This document shows, in pieces, positions 10,701 through 25,700 of a stretch of DNA of 64,000 nt. Numbering within the stretch: position 1 is the stretch's first letter; each line of letters starts with the position of its first letter. The DNA lies in contig JALDNG010000026.1 in the NCBI GenBank assembly GCA_024349245.1, positions 310,001 to 374,000 of the forward strand, given 5' to 3'. Under the pieces are notes generated by a model. That model did no database searches. It was not told where the DNA came from and was given only the letters and a program-made list of their open reading frames with translations. This stretch comes from Neodontobutis hainanensis. Lineage: Eukaryota > Chordata > Actinopteri > Gobiiformes > Odontobutidae. A program made the translations under genes and the position numbers.

Positions 10701-13700
10701 ACTGAAGATATTGTAAAAGTGAATTTTCAACTCCGTAAAAGCAGTTCCTAAGCAAATGAATCCCATTTCAAAATATACATTAATTTTAAATTTTCTGCAG
10801 TTCCTTTACAAACCGATGCATTTGGTTTCAGATAGGGCTTTTAAAATTCAGTTTTTAAAAAAACATTCATTAAACTTGGGCAATTCAGATTCAGTTTGAG
10901 CAATTCAAATACAACATATTCACTTTCAGTTTCTTGTGGGACAAATATCAGCCCATAATTACCACACAATTGAAAAACCAAAGACTGCACACTTCTCCAT
11001 CTGGATGAGCACGACAGTACTGGGTAACGTGGTGCATGATCGCCCCCTATCTGCAAGAACGATAACACACCCCAGAGTGATCATCCTGCATCATGCACCT
11101 CTCGCTGCCACCCCAGCACAGGACGAAATGAAATCCCAGAGGTGCAGAAGTAGAGAAAAACACACATAAAGTTCACATGGACCAAGGAGGACAAATGGAA
11201 CATATGGCTGGAGGAAAAATCAAAACCTTAAAGCAATGACAGGAGGCGACATGAGAGAAGGACAGCGAGAGTGTAGAAAAGAGGAGGATTAATGAAGGAC
11301 AGAGAGGAGCAGGAGAGAAGAGGAGAGAAAAGGAGATGAGAGGGGGTTAGCAGGCTTACCGGTTCCCCCAGTGTCCGGGGACTACCTCCTCCTTCAGTCT
11401 ACCGTTGCCCAGCATAAACAGAGGGAACATCAGAATTACACACACCTCCTAGCCCTAGTTTTTTTTGGCAAGCCGAAATGCACACACATGCTGATTTGAA
11501 AACACTCTCAGATAACTGCATAGTGATATAAACATCCATATGCTACTTTCATTTCCAGCTGTTGTGTGTAAAGATAAACAGTGTACAGTGAATGAATGAA
11601 AACAGGCTGAAAGCGACATGTGACAATGTCAGGATGAGTCACTGAAAACAATGGAAGTCAGAGACAGATGGTTACATGTAATTAACAACCACCTGTGTGT
11701 CTAGTCTACAACCCTGTCCCACATTATCATCACCACCCACATAACGTTTGTCCCACAATGCAGATTTAATAAATCATGCAGAAGCAACAAAAGACCTCAA
11801 AGCAATAGAGAAAAAATACTGATAGAGTGCAACAGCTGATCATTTTATAATCGTAGTGTTCTTTAAGCACCCAGTACTGCAGAGCTGCATGAGTCAAGAT
11901 GCAATAAGATTTTAAAATTGGATTATGGGAAATGCAACCAAGTTCAAACTGAGCCAGACGCATAATGCTGACTTTAAAGTGACAGGAATAGAAAAAATGT
12001 CATGCTGCAAATGGCCACATTCATTAATGAACAGCTGATGAAGAGGCGCTCACCCTCACTGTGCTGGCTGCCTGCGCTCCCACTGTGGAAACTGTGGCAC
12101 GGGTCTGAGTATCCGGGCGGGAAGTTGGGGGGCGCAGAGGGGAAGGGGGGGAAGGGGAACGGCTGTCCGCCCAGGGGCCAGGGGTTGCTGGTGGGAGGTA
12201 GCGGTGCCAAAGTGTCCTGCTCTGAGCCTCCTCCGCTCGATCCCTCGTTCAAATTGAGCGACGCCATGTCTAACCAGAGAGAAAAACACCATCACAAGGT
12301 TGAAAGATGCTCTGGGATCCTTCTGTTCACAGCTTTGTACTGCATTACTGACAAAGAAGTAGAAAAGTAGGCCTTACTTTGGCAGAGGTCCCCAAATGTG
12401 TAGTAGCACTGTTCAGAAAAAGTGATCTTGTTGACAGTGTGTCTCAGGTAGCCATGTTTCAACAGACTGCTTGCGTACTTCCTTGCATCACGTCGGTCCT
12501 TGAAACCTTCTACTCTGGAGTAAAGCCAGTCCACTACGTCGGCACCTGGCACAGTTAAGTTACAAGATGACATGATGAAATAAACTACAACACAGGAACA
12601 CATTCATGTGTATATATAAGTTATGTGTAGAAAATATTAGTGATCAAAGATGGTTAGTTTATTATGACATAATTACTTAATGTAGTACTTTTCTTCAGTA
12701 CAAAGTAGATAGTGATTCTACATTTTCTTTTTATTCCGCATGGATTTGTATCATTTACTAATTATAGCTAGACTTTACCCATATACCTTAGAACTTAGTA
12801 CTATGTTAACACACATTATCTCATACCCTCCTTTTGCTTTGTTTCAGCACTTAGTTGTGTGGTTAAGAACAAAATGCTTACGGTTACGGTAAAGATCAAA
12901 CCAAATCTTATCAAAAGAACGCACAGCTCATCATTTCTTACCAATCACAGCGTTGGTAATTGTAATCTTCAACCACATCCTGTCACGAATTTCCAAACCA
13001 GAGTCAGGCAACTGCATCACCTTGACTATAGTGGCCATGTCAGTTTTACTTACAGACAAAGGCAAGTCATCGAATTCTGAAACAGACCAGACATGAGTTA
13101 TTATGGGTTAAATGACTGCAGGTAATGATAGAGGGGATTTGCTCTGGGCCGTACCGTAGTGAGGGTAAGGTCCGGTCAAAGCTGTGGTGTGGGAAATCCA
13201 GGCTGCAGGATCAATGGGTCTCACAGGCTCAGCTACACATGTGTAAAAAGACAGACAGTGATTAATAGCACAGTCCAACAGTGGCAGTTTACCACTTCAG
13301 TTTCTCATCTCTTGAATATGTCAATGCACTACTCAATACTCTTCTTACCCCGTGGGATTGTGAAGTAGCTTCGTGGAGATGGGTCCCAGCATTTGGCAAC
13401 AGTGAGACTAATGGGACTGAAATAGGACAAAAATTGAAATGATAAAATGCTGGCCAATTTTAATTGCACAGCTACCTACATGAAATTGAAACTACACCTT
13501 ACCCAGTTTTGGAAACAATTTCTCTGAGGATTCTCACAGCATCATCGTTGCTCATGTTCTCAAAGTTAACGTCATTCACCTTGTTTACAGAAAAAAAAAT
13601 CTACAATTAACTCATTACATAAAAAAAAGGATATATGCATTCTTTTTTCATTAAATTCTTTTTTTTTCTTCAGCAGACTTAAATGTTTGTAATGTTGAAT

Positions 13701-16700
13701 GTGCACAGTAATAGCTGCAGTGCTCCACTGTGACTGACAAATTCTTCTATCTGCGGAATACACTATTTAAAAAATACTGTTACTGTATACTGTTAAGGTA
13801 ATAACAGGTAATATGAAAATGAAACCAGCTGTTATGTGAGTGTGAGCACCAGGGAAAAGTTCAAAGAAAGACATTGACGGGAAGAAATTTTCATAATACT
13901 GACGCAGAGGAAATGAATACTACTGCGGTTGATCAAAGCCACAAACCTCATGTCTGTTTTAGAGGCATGTGACTTAAACAGAAATACGATTAGATCACCT
14001 GGAGAAGCATGTCGCCGGGTTCTATTCTACCGTCTGCTGCCACAGCTCCTCCTTTCATGATGGAGCCGATGTAGATACCGCCATCTCCCCTGTCATTACT
14101 CTGACCAACAATACTAATACCCAAAAAGTTGTACTTCTCTGTGAATACACAAAGGCAAACAGTAAGTAAAGTATGAGGTGTAAAACAATGAATGATGTCA
14201 AAGACTTACCCATGTTGAGCGTGACTGTGATGATGTTGAGGCTCATAGTGGAGTCTGTGATACTGCTGAACGATGAAGACTGCACAAGGCACAAAGTGGC
14301 AACAATAAGTGAAGCACAGCAGAAGTGGCGTTACATCCATATCAATCAGATACCTCATTTGTTTCTCACACTCAGTGTCACATTCAATACATGCACCAAC
14401 AGTGATGCGTCTGGTGGGCGCTCACCCGGTCAATTTTAGCCACTTTGTGCCGTCGCCTGCGGCGTTTGTGTCGGCGCATTAACTGCGACGATGAACTTTG
14501 TTCTGTAGAGCTACTAAGTCTGCAAAGAAAAACAGATTTACAGAAAGACAATAAATGCATGTTAGGAACTGTAAGTGAGAAATAAAATGAAATGGGTAAA
14601 AATATGGAGTTGTAGTATTATTTGAAAAATAATGTAATTAAGTAAATGTTTTTTAATCAATATTGCGATTGCAATTGTTTATGCTAATTCTTTCTTTCTG
14701 CTTTTTTAAAATAAAAAAAAATCAGCAACTATAAACAACATTTAGCTTTACAAACTTGTGTTTCTTGTGGCCAGGCATATATGCTGCTTATTTAAACATT
14801 TATACCACAGGATTGGATATGGCTGTAAACTAGATGATAAACTGTACAGTTTTTGTTCTGTATCTCACAGCATACTTTATTTTTCTCCCTTGGCTCCCTT
14901 GGGGACCTCCTGCCCTTCACAAAGAGGCCCCTAAATGTGGTTGTTGCCCATGGCCCCCCACCTTCCTAGAACCAACCCTGCCTGACGCTAATGTTCAGAA
15001 ACATTTTTCAGACAAGGCAAATATAGCTACATTTCCCACAACACTTGTCATGTAACCAATAATTGCGGCCTCTAAAAAGCTTATATTTTAATTATTCTGA
15101 TTTAATTCCAAATGCGATTAATTGTTCAGCCCTAGTTGCTATTTATGTTTTTTAAATGTTACAATTTTACTGCTTTGTATTTTTAAAATATAATATTTAA
15201 AATAATAAATTAGTCTTTAAATTGCATTAACATTATTTGAAAGATGAAAAAAAATAAATAAAATAAACAGATGAGTCTTGTATCTGTAATTATCTTTTCA
15301 TTAACCTGCTTGCGTCCTCATCTTCATCGCTGTCCACAAACGAGCTGGACTCAAGCTCGCTGCTCATTACTGACGCGCTGTCGTAGCCCATAGCCGAGTC
15401 CCTGGCTGTGCGCTCTGATTTAGAGTGACCGTTGATCCGAGGGACTGCAGAGCAACGAAACAAAGCAAAGTTGTAATGAGTCACATTTGAGGTCAGGTCA
15501 CTTATTGCTGCTCAAGAAAGGGATTTGAAAAAAAGGAAGCAACCAGGACAGAAGGAAGCTCGGATAATTCAAGACACAGCAACAGACCGGAAGCTGTGCT
15601 AAGGAATTTTGACGAGTGAAAAGATGAACAAAACATCTGTTGAATAAATAAAAAAGAAGTCAAAGCTGCTTCCTAAGTCTAGTCATATTCAGTGTGCATC
15701 ACAATACATACAGTGACAGTGAGGAGGTGCAGTCTCAGGAAAACAACGGACTGGCTTAAATGGTCTTTTAAAGCAAAGAAGGTGCGGCAGACAGCACAAG
15801 CGCCGTGAGCGAGCAAAACATTCCAACAATGTGGTAGTTCCCATTTCTAGCTCCGCCCACAAAGGTGCTCCTTTGAATCTTTATTTGCTGCTTAAAGGAC
15901 TTCCACTTTCAGAGGTCTCTGCCACATACTGACACCCGTGCTAAGAGGCCAAAATAATCAAGTGTGTGTCCTTATGCTCTTGCTTCATCCGTGCTGGTGG
16001 ATCTAAAAACTAGAGCCTGAGCCCCACATGCTCTCTTCCCACCGAACAGCTGCTCAAGCGCTTCACAGTTCATCTACAATAGAAGCAGTGACAAAAGAGA
16101 AATCTGCATCAAACACTCCAATAAAGAACACACAGGAAGAATTTAAGACTTAGAACCTAACCCTGTCTCGACAAATAGGACCGGTGACAAACCCAACTCC
16201 AGAAAAGTATATTGAGTTTTATTTTTAATTAGGTATAACTTAAGTAGATATAATGACTTTTAAACAAGTACATTCTGGTAATACTCATGAATGTGTACAC
16301 CTGAAAAGTCTCATCCTTATTTTTAGAGATTCCCTTAGAGTCAATACTAAAATAATAGTTATAACCACAAATAATGAATAAAATAAGATATAAAAGACAA
16401 TGGAACAAATGTCTCACCGGAGCCAACAGCAGTCCATTCTACACTCAACGATCTGAAAGTGAGAACATCCATCTGCCTGCCTCCTATGGCATGCAACTAT
16501 ACAATGACTGCTAATCTGCTTTAGACCAATCAGGAGATGACATTTTCCAAAACAGATCATATGAGATTTGATGAGGTGTTGTGTTCCATTACAGCCTCAG
16601 GTAAAAAAGGCATCAAGTTATTAAAGTGAGAACCGAAGGCATTTAGGAGGATCAAGTCACAAAAATGTGATTGAAATTCATCATTTTTGAAACAACAGTT

Positions 16701-19700
16701 TTTCAGCTTTGTTTGCACTTTGCCTTAATACTTTAATACATGTGCTGTGGCTTAGCTGTGTTGTCTGACCTCAATATTTAATGCTTTATGAACAGCCATG
16801 GCTTAATTTTGGAGTGACGTATTCTGAAAAACTAGGACTCAAACTCTTTGCAAGCCTTCGAGCTGCTCGACCTGCTCACCTCAATAAAAGCACTATATTA
16901 TAAATCTTTTTAGCACAAATGCTGTAGTACATGTTCTTTGAGCAGATTTTTTACCAGCACTTTAGCAGTTCATGATAAAGTAGCTAGAGTTCACACAAAT
17001 ACATTACCTGGAGTGAGGGGATTGGGTAGCAGGGAATTTCCTGTTGCTGATGCTGCAGGCAAAAGCACCGAGGTGGAGCTACAAGTCCCAGTATGGAGCC
17101 AATGGGACTATGGTACAGGCTGAGCCAAAACTGTTTCCAGACAATTGAATTAAATTACACTGGGAGTTGCTCGTTAGATTTATGAGCCACAAAACTGCCA
17201 GTGAACTGAGCGACACACCCAATTCCCCTGTTGGTTTCGCTTAATTAAAACAAATACAGGAAGACAAGGAAGCCCAGTTTAACTAAGTGAGAGGATCATT
17301 TTAGGTGATCCAAACAATTATCTTTCTCATTTGGGATGAACATTAATAAAAAGGAGGAGGCCACATGAAAGAGTCATTAGACTGGAGATTTTAAACACAC
17401 GACAGATGCACAGCTGGCAGAGTGAAATTGTGAGGTACAGCAACACAACTACTATGCAAAAGAATGTCCATGATAACAAAAGTGTCCATTATAATACAGC
17501 TATTCCCCATGGATGTGGTTGATACTGTAGCTCACATTTTAATCCGCACCCAGCTCAAGAGATGGCTCAGCCTCTACTTCAACCTTATGCTGTTCTAATA
17601 ATTGTGCCACATAAATTAATGAGTATTTGGTTAATGAGCCTGGAGCACAGGATGCAAAGAGGCAGACTCGCTGTGAAGAGGGGACAAGGGGTGGAGAGAG
17701 GAAGAGAGAAAACAGCAGCAGAAAGAAAACAAGCTGCTGGTCGATTGCACTTCAGCCACAAAAACAACTAATTTTGTCAAAATAAGTGTGTGACAAAGAC
17801 AACAATAGATTGGGGTGAATATCCAAGTGTACCACATACAATTGTACTGCAGAAAGGACACACCTTGTTCAGTATTTTTGCATAGCACTAGCACGCAGTG
17901 TTTTGTGTTTTGGAAAGAAAAACAGAGATTATAAAAACAATAGGCTAAGTGAACGGAGTTGCAAGTGAATCATAACAATAACATTGCTTCCACGATTAAA
18001 CATAAATACTGTATGTGATGGACAATATGATGAGAAAGATTGTTCTGTAATGTTTCACAAAACATTGATTGAAGAGTAACTACAAAGTAGAGAAAGCACC
18101 TCTGACAATAAAGCTGACACAGGAAACTCAGCAAAGACAAGACAAGAGCAAAGACAGAAAACTCTAAAGATCATCTCTGCGGAAAAAAAAACACATATAC
18201 TGCTTTGAACTTCCCCTTTCATAATTTGTATATCTTGTTGTCACACAGCTACAGTTCGAAAGTGATGCCCAGAGGCAGTGCAGTATCAGCTGCCTGTCCA
18301 GTGTTCAGTGAGGGTGCAGAATAAGAAAGTGTAGAGTTGACTGAGAGGCACTGAAATGTAATAAGTTCCAAATGACAAGATAATTGCGTTATTGAGGATG
18401 CATCTGCTCCTCACTGATAATACTTACGTTCAGTTTCTCTGGCTCTCCGCCGTGCACGTTCTCTCTCACGCTCTCTGCGATGGCTCAGAAGAGACTCTGT
18501 GCCCGTTTCTGTGTCCAGTCCATCTCGACTGCTCACTGCATTGGCACTGAGATACACAAAACAGAAAACCTCAGTAAGGTTTGCAGTTATTTACAAAATA
18601 CACAAACTCACAGATTGTTCTCAACATTTTGTGGCCAAAACTTCTTAGCATAATCCCCTGATACAAAATACAGTACCTCTCTATTCACATATCAGTTAGC
18701 TTGTCTTGAAGCCTTAAGGGAATATGCAACGCATATTGTGTGCATACTGTGTTTCAAATTCACTGCCTCTGGCAGCGGGTTCATTGTAGAATGTATGTGG
18801 TGTGTTTTCTATTAAGTGTCTTTAATGACCAGATACCCTGAGAGGAGCCATTCTGGACAATACTGGCATTAATGAGGCCTATTGAAAGCCCAGATGGTGC
18901 CTGAAGCAAGACAAGAGACGAGAGAGTGACAGATTACATTTAAAAAGAGAAGAGTGGTTGATCAGGTGTGTGCCACACAGCACTGAGAAGTGAAGGTGTG
19001 AGTGATGTGGGTCTGGGGTTTGTAGGTGAAGAAGTGCAGATTGCTATTATGTCAAAAGACTGCAGACATTGTGGCCTCTGGCTGCTGGCTTCAGAGATTT
19101 ATGCAGCCACCAGGCAATGGTGAAACATGAGGCTGCTGAGAACTCAACCCTGTCAAACTGTCACACTCACACAGGAAGGTATGCACAATGTATAGCTGTG
19201 TCAATAATCACACCGACATACAACCACATTCATGCATGTACTCTCATGCTCAAGACCTAGAGGCTGTACACAAAAAAGTTCATGTATTTAAACACAACAA
19301 AAGATACATTAAGCATGTCCAGAAGATTAATATTAGTGTTTAATATAAATCTGGACAAATTCTAAATTAAAAAGAATGTTCTGTCTAAAAACCTGAATAA
19401 CTGGAAAAAGAGTCACAAAGAAAAAGCTTGCAAAAAATCCCATTTTTCCAATGTTTCTTTCAAAATTCACAAAGACACTGTGTATCAGTGACATTAGTGA
19501 AAGTAGGTAGTCTGAACAGACCTAGTCAAAAAGGATGATAAAAAACAAATCGGTTTACTGAAATATTGACATTCTTATTGCCCAAGTATGGTTTATACTG
19601 ACAGTACAAACATGGTGCAAACATGGCAATATTTGAATTTAATCTGTTTTTGATCTTTTTTATTGGGTGTTTACACACCTTCTCTGGCAATGTGAGAATA

Positions 19701-22700
19701 CAAACAGAAAACTCAAAACACAGAGCAGATAGGACACTTTGTGCACAGCAGGAGGGAGTGCTCAATGTGGCATGACAACAAACTGCAGTCTCCAAGACTA
19801 ATAGGTGCACCTGGACTGGGGTTCACAGGCACAGGTCACCTAATGTATGCTAATAATGTTTAATGAAATGCATTTGGCTGCAGCTGTATTTGTAGTGATT
19901 GGAGGGTTGTGATTATTGATGTGGTGGCTGTCTGCTCGTTTGCTGTCAGGATCAGGTTTACTGATCCAGCAGGGAGATTATCCAAGACGCTGGGCGGCAG
20001 CTGTGAACAAATGCCACCCTTTTTAAATCCCCCACCAGCCACACTACCCCACTGGGCTTCCAATCGTATTCACCCTCCTGGGAAATGTAGATGGGTGCTT
20101 TTAATGTCCCTTAATCCGGATTATTAGGCAGCCACACATCAGTTGTGTCCACTCTCAGCCCAAAACACCTATTCTGTCAACTCATCAAATAGAGCCATTC
20201 ATGCCAACAAATACATGAAATGCATGAATAAAGCACAAGGGAAAAGAGAAGTGGTAATAATATTTGAGCTAGTTTCTGAAAGCGGTAAAAGGGTGGAAGA
20301 CTGGATTTATTTCAGAAAGCAAAGACACTGGCTATAAGGAATTCAGCATGCTGCTTCTGTGAGAGAAAGGCCTGTCTGTATGAGGCAAAGAGAAAGAGAG
20401 TGTTGGAGGGAGGGGCAGAGGGGAAATGACGTGAGGTAGAGGGGCTGGCACATTAGTATGTGTACCCACAAGGGGGCGATAATCAGTGTAAAAGCAGCCC
20501 AGGAACAATAAAACCATCAGAGCAGCTGACAGGCAAAACAGCAGGAGCAGTCCATAGAGGGCGAAGTGAGCAGAGATGTCAAACAGAGGATAAAGACATA
20601 CACAGACATGACAGGCTGCATGTTCTGAATATAGAGTCTCAGCCATACTGCACTGGCACTGCAACGGCAACTACTCTCACCCCCTCTACTACCCAGCCCC
20701 GCTGGCTATATTTAGCTCAGGACTTCTCCTCACAAGGCCCAGTGATATTCTCCAATGCCACAGTCAAGTCTGGGCTCAGCTCACAAATATAAAACTGTTG
20801 ACAAATCCCAGGTTTGAGGTTTTAGGTGTCAGTGTGTTTCAGTTCCACATTTTCTTTATTTAAAATGAAGGCAGGAACTGAGTATGGATGAGTGCTTCTA
20901 GTCACCGAGTACAAAGAGCTTTGCTTAGCGCCAGTATTTGCCTGAAGGTGGTTTTGTTGAAAAGGCTATTTCAAGAATCAGCTTCATACGCTTCAGATGC
21001 ATGTTTGCATTGATGTGCGGGCTAACACTTTACTTCATGCATGGGTGGGCATGATGAAGTACACACACAAGTGGGAAACACACCCCAGCAAATTCCCACA
21101 CTTAAGCTTCAGCACATACTTGATGCCATATACACATGCTGTACAGGTGTTCCCTACACCTCCACACATATAAGCCTGCAGAGATGAAGCGCTCTCATTC
21201 ACTCCCTGATTAGCACATATAGCATGCTGTGAAATAAAAAGGTCACTGAGCGCTCAAAACTGTGTGCTTGAATCCATCTGCCTGTGTGTAATTGTGCATA
21301 TATAAGACAAGCTGTAGTCAGCCTACTTACTGAAATGAGGGGGGGCGTGAGTCTCCAATACCCCCTGTTCTCTCCAGGGGAGGGGGTAGCTCGGGATGGC
21401 TTTCAGTGCACTGGGAGCCACCGTCAGAGTGGGTGCTCTCTGCCAGGACCAACTGAGGGAGAGATATAGAGGAAAAAAAGATTTTTCATACACTTGCCAT
21501 ATTTAGCTGTCAGGGATACAAACATATAGAATCATATAGACCCCCAAATAGAGTGAAGAGAAAGATTACAAACAATTTCAACAGAAGATCCTAGACTCAA
21601 ACAGAAACATATCATGACACAATGTCACTGCAGAGGAAAGATATGAAAGAAGAAGGAAAAAAAGGCCTTATGATGACTGGTGGCAAACAAACAATGTGGG
21701 AAACACACAGAGCGACAAAAGTACCATTAGGCCACGCTTTGTTTTCTTACTGGAGTGTTTCTACAAAGGATGATGCACAATGACCTAAGATATAGCAGAT
21801 CCTTTCATCTCAGAATAATGAGTCATTGAGATACTATCAACTCTATGGTCTGATTATTCAAATGCAAGCTCAGAGATTCACTATTCACTATTCTTGTGTC
21901 CATGGCAAAGGAATCTTAAACATTGTGGGATATTTTATGCCACTATATTTCAAAGAATGAACGTGTTACTGAATTTTCCATTACCTTCTGTTATTGTGCA
22001 CTGTCCGCTGTTTGCACACTGGCTTATAGTCTTTCAGATACTAAACATAGAAAATAAGCACATTTTCTGCCATTCAGATTTCAGAATTTCTTGAAAAACA
22101 TTGTAATGCTTAGCATATCGAATATGTAAGCATTTGATATAAAATAACTATTAAACTTGTGTTGTGTTTTTTTTAATGGTATGAGTGCTCATTTTGAATC
22201 TATGCTTTTGTTTTCATTGAATGAGACAAAGACACAACTCCAAGGCTACTATTGTGCGGCTGAGTTTGACCTCTGACCTTGTGACTGAAGCTAATGCACT
22301 ACAATGGATGAGCAATACAACAGCAGTCAGTAAAATCAATGAAGTGTAAACATCATATTAAGTGCCATCCACTTTGTTGATTAAACTTTTATTACAGATT
22401 GTCAAACAAAGCTTAATGTTGTGTTCCTAAGTTTGAAACTGCTATACTAAACACCACATCCTCTCTAAATGTGGTCTAAGAAATTGAACCTATAGCTCCA
22501 GGTCCTAATTTTTTTAAATTATTGTCTTATGGTTTTAGTTTGGTTTGAATAACATTTATGGTACACAGAGCTTTATAATTTCCAGTAGTGACAATGGTTT
22601 ACTGTGGTTGGAGGACCACTTTTTAAAACAGCTAAGTTAAGTTAAGTATTTACATGCTAATGGAACCACTTACACTCTTACAGTAGCGCTGATCAGTCAA

Positions 22701-25700
22701 ATAAAGCTGAAGAGTGTTTGAAACTCTTAGAGGAGGCGTTACATTTACATGATCCATGAGTGCTCTACATAGCTTCAGTTAGAGCAGAGGCTGCACAGCC
22801 AGGCATGCAGCCAAGAGGGGGGACACCATCCATCTTACTTACCCAGGACACCACTCTCCCGTTGAAGCAGGGCAGCTTGGCATTGTCATCGGAAATCTCT
22901 TCTTTGACAACCCTAGGGAACAGGCAGACACATAGTCAGGCAAACCAGGCAAGACAGGGGCACACTTGGCTCTAGAAGAACAAACATGGTGCAGCCCGGA
23001 GACTGTCCTTATTTGCTACTGTAGCTGACACATACTAAGAGTCATTCACACTTTGTAAGTCACATTTTCCACATGGCTTTGAAGCAGCTTTGGAGGTAAG
23101 CTCAATGAGCTTCAGCAGTGGCACTCTGAGTCTCTATCAGTGATTTATCCTGGTTACACTAACCACTACAATGTGATAAGGAGAGCTTAACCTGAGAAGG
23201 ACAAGCCCATAAATCAGTAAACCTTAGCAACTCTGAGTGGTCCATCCATTCACTGCTGACAGACAGTTATGAAATACATAAATGATATGTAACTTTATGT
23301 ATGTCAGACAATGTATTATTTATTTAATGACAGTAAAATCGATACATTGTCACTTATGTTCTTATTGCAGAGCAGAGGGACTAGTATCATTATTTGAAAA
23401 ATGTTCATTTGTCAATTATAGTTTTCTGTTTGTATGTGTCAGAGAAATGCTGATCCCTGGCAGTGAAAGCAAATGAATTAAATGTTTACCTGTTCATTTT
23501 ACAACTCAGATAAGAATTGATTTAAGAGACAACCAGGAAGTAGCCTTGATATGATTAATAACATTATACATAATGGTGGCCATTTAAGTCCACACTAAAA
23601 TTATAAAATTTGATCAGACCAATCTTAATTTATCAGATTTTTTGTGCCATTGTAAACATAGGCTTGGATTGAATATAATAAATCAACGCATTTGTAAATA
23701 CTGTAGGACAATATGTTACAATAGTAATGTGTATTAGCCCATACATAAACATCTAGATAAACGCATATATTGATTTAGAGATAGACTAATTTTGAGTGGG
23801 CTGTAAAAGCCTGAGAGGTGCGACAACAAGGCGTCAAGCCGTGCAAGTACGTATTAATAGAGATATCTGTCTTGTGAGCTTCCCTCTGTATGTTCATCTT
23901 TGGCTGTAAATTCTCAACAAAAATACTTCCCAGTTAACCTTTGACCTGCTGGGACACGGTTCAGCAGCAGCCAGTCACACACCTGCTCAGCTTGTGTCAT
24001 ACAGATCCAGCCTGCAGCGTGCTCAGGGGCCATACACCGTACACACTTTTTTAAAGCGTTAACACCACCAGGAATATTAGGAGTAGCCATTATAACCCCC
24101 CTCTGTGTTTAGGGATGGATTTCCCATGAACCATTTCTAAAGGTCTGTGGAGATTTTACATTCACTTTTTGGCTTTGAAAACTGAAGATGAAAATGGAGA
24201 TGCATGACTTAAAAGATCTTAAGATTTTATGCAGTGGTGTCTGACAGTGACTTTAGAGCTTTTTCATCTCAGCTCATTTTGGCAGAATTTCCCTGTTACT
24301 GAAATGATTAGCCGAGCTAGTTGTGTGAGCACTGCTGTGACGCTGGGAGTGGCGGACGGAGATAACGTAGCCTTGTGGCAGGAACTGACGACCGCAGGGT
24401 CTGGCCGCTGTGGCCTGTTCCACCTCAGGGAGGAAAAGGGAGGGAGACCAGGGCCCACTGTGCCGGCTGCTTGTTCGGTAGGAAATGTTTGCATCCTCCT
24501 TCTCTAATGACCAGCTGCAAGATGACTTGTGAGGGTTTGAAAAAGCTTCTACACAAATCCAATCTATGGAACTTTCTACTTATAAAAGCTTATAGATTTC
24601 TATGTCAAATTATTCCTGTATTTACAACACACAAAATCAATCCTAATGTGAAACCAACAGCACCAGCAGACGTTGCCAATGAAAACAGACAACATCTTTG
24701 ACATGCAGTAAAAAACCCTTGCATTCTTTATGGCTTTTATCTGATATCTGGATTTGTTCCAAACTAAAAAAAATATGCTTCCGGTGTTTGTCAGTGTCAC
24801 CAATCTGGCTTCTTAAAAGATTGACAGCTTAAATCGGTCATAACAGATTTCACAGGATAATGACACAAGATTGGCCAGAGTAATCACTAGATATTCCATT
24901 GCTGAGGATATTTGCGTAGCTGGAGAAGATGTGTTTGTTTATACTTTGACAGATGCAGCAGGGCCAGTAAATTATAGCCTTTACCAGAAAACAGGGCCCA
25001 ACATCCACCAGACAGCACGCCAAGGATTTCAGTGGGTCCATACTAATATTATTTAATCAATAGAGAAAGAAAATATTTGCAGTCAAAGATTGTATATGGG
25101 CAGAAAGGCAGATGTAGACTGTTGACATGACCAACTTTACAGGTTTTCTTATGAAAAACATCTCTGGTGCAAATTTAAACCTGCATTTGTCCAAAAAGCT
25201 GCAGATTCTGTTGTCTACATAAAAAGCCCTAGTACTTCTTTTCTGTATTTCTTTGCAAAGCACAAACAAGCCTGTTCCTTTCAGACCCTCGGCTTGGCTG
25301 CTCCCTCCGTTCCACAGCGCCGGTGTGACTTGCATTATAGTGAGATGTCGAACCCACTCACCAGCAGTGGCCAGGACAAAATGCTTTATCCTCACCTTGA
25401 AGTCAACTAACAAAATCTAAGTGAGTTGCTTCAAAAGAAAGCTCAATTAGCTTTTCATTTTATCAATATTGATGATGAAATGACTATTAGAAATAAACAA
25501 GTCAGATATGAAACATGAATAACAACAGTCTTCTTTTAACTTGTTGTGCTCCATTGTGTGAAATGCCACAGTCTAGGTTTTCCACACAGTTCCACAAGAA
25601 AAAATAATATCGAGCCAGGGCTTTTTTTTCTGTGCAAATCGTTTATCAAATTTGTGTGACCACTGCTTAGTGAGCTGATTGCAATATAAATGCATTTAGC

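Larger units (their letters stand above)
9064..10945. mobile_element. 1.9-kb inverted-repeat DNA element in the last dvl1 intron
   Basis: Two arms of about 280-300 bases face each other: 9064-9337 and 10648-10945. Reading the right arm in reverse complement gives nearly the left arm: both begin TTTGTGCC/TTTGTCCC followed by ACAAGAAACTGAAAGTGAA, continue through CTATCTGAAACCAAATGCA, and end near ACATCCAGGTCT/ACATCCGGGTCT. Small indels separate them. Such arms are typical of non-autonomous DNA transposons with long terminal inverted repeats. The interior carries a second palindrome, a hAT-like tip and a GC-rich block, but no intact transposase. A clear target-site duplication is not visible, so the superfamily is unknown. 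Confidence 0.75.

Noticed and set aside
24229..24701. Overlapping plus-strand frames of 92 and 108 codons in a dvl1 intron
   Set aside because: No family resemblance and no exon borders; likely chance frames.
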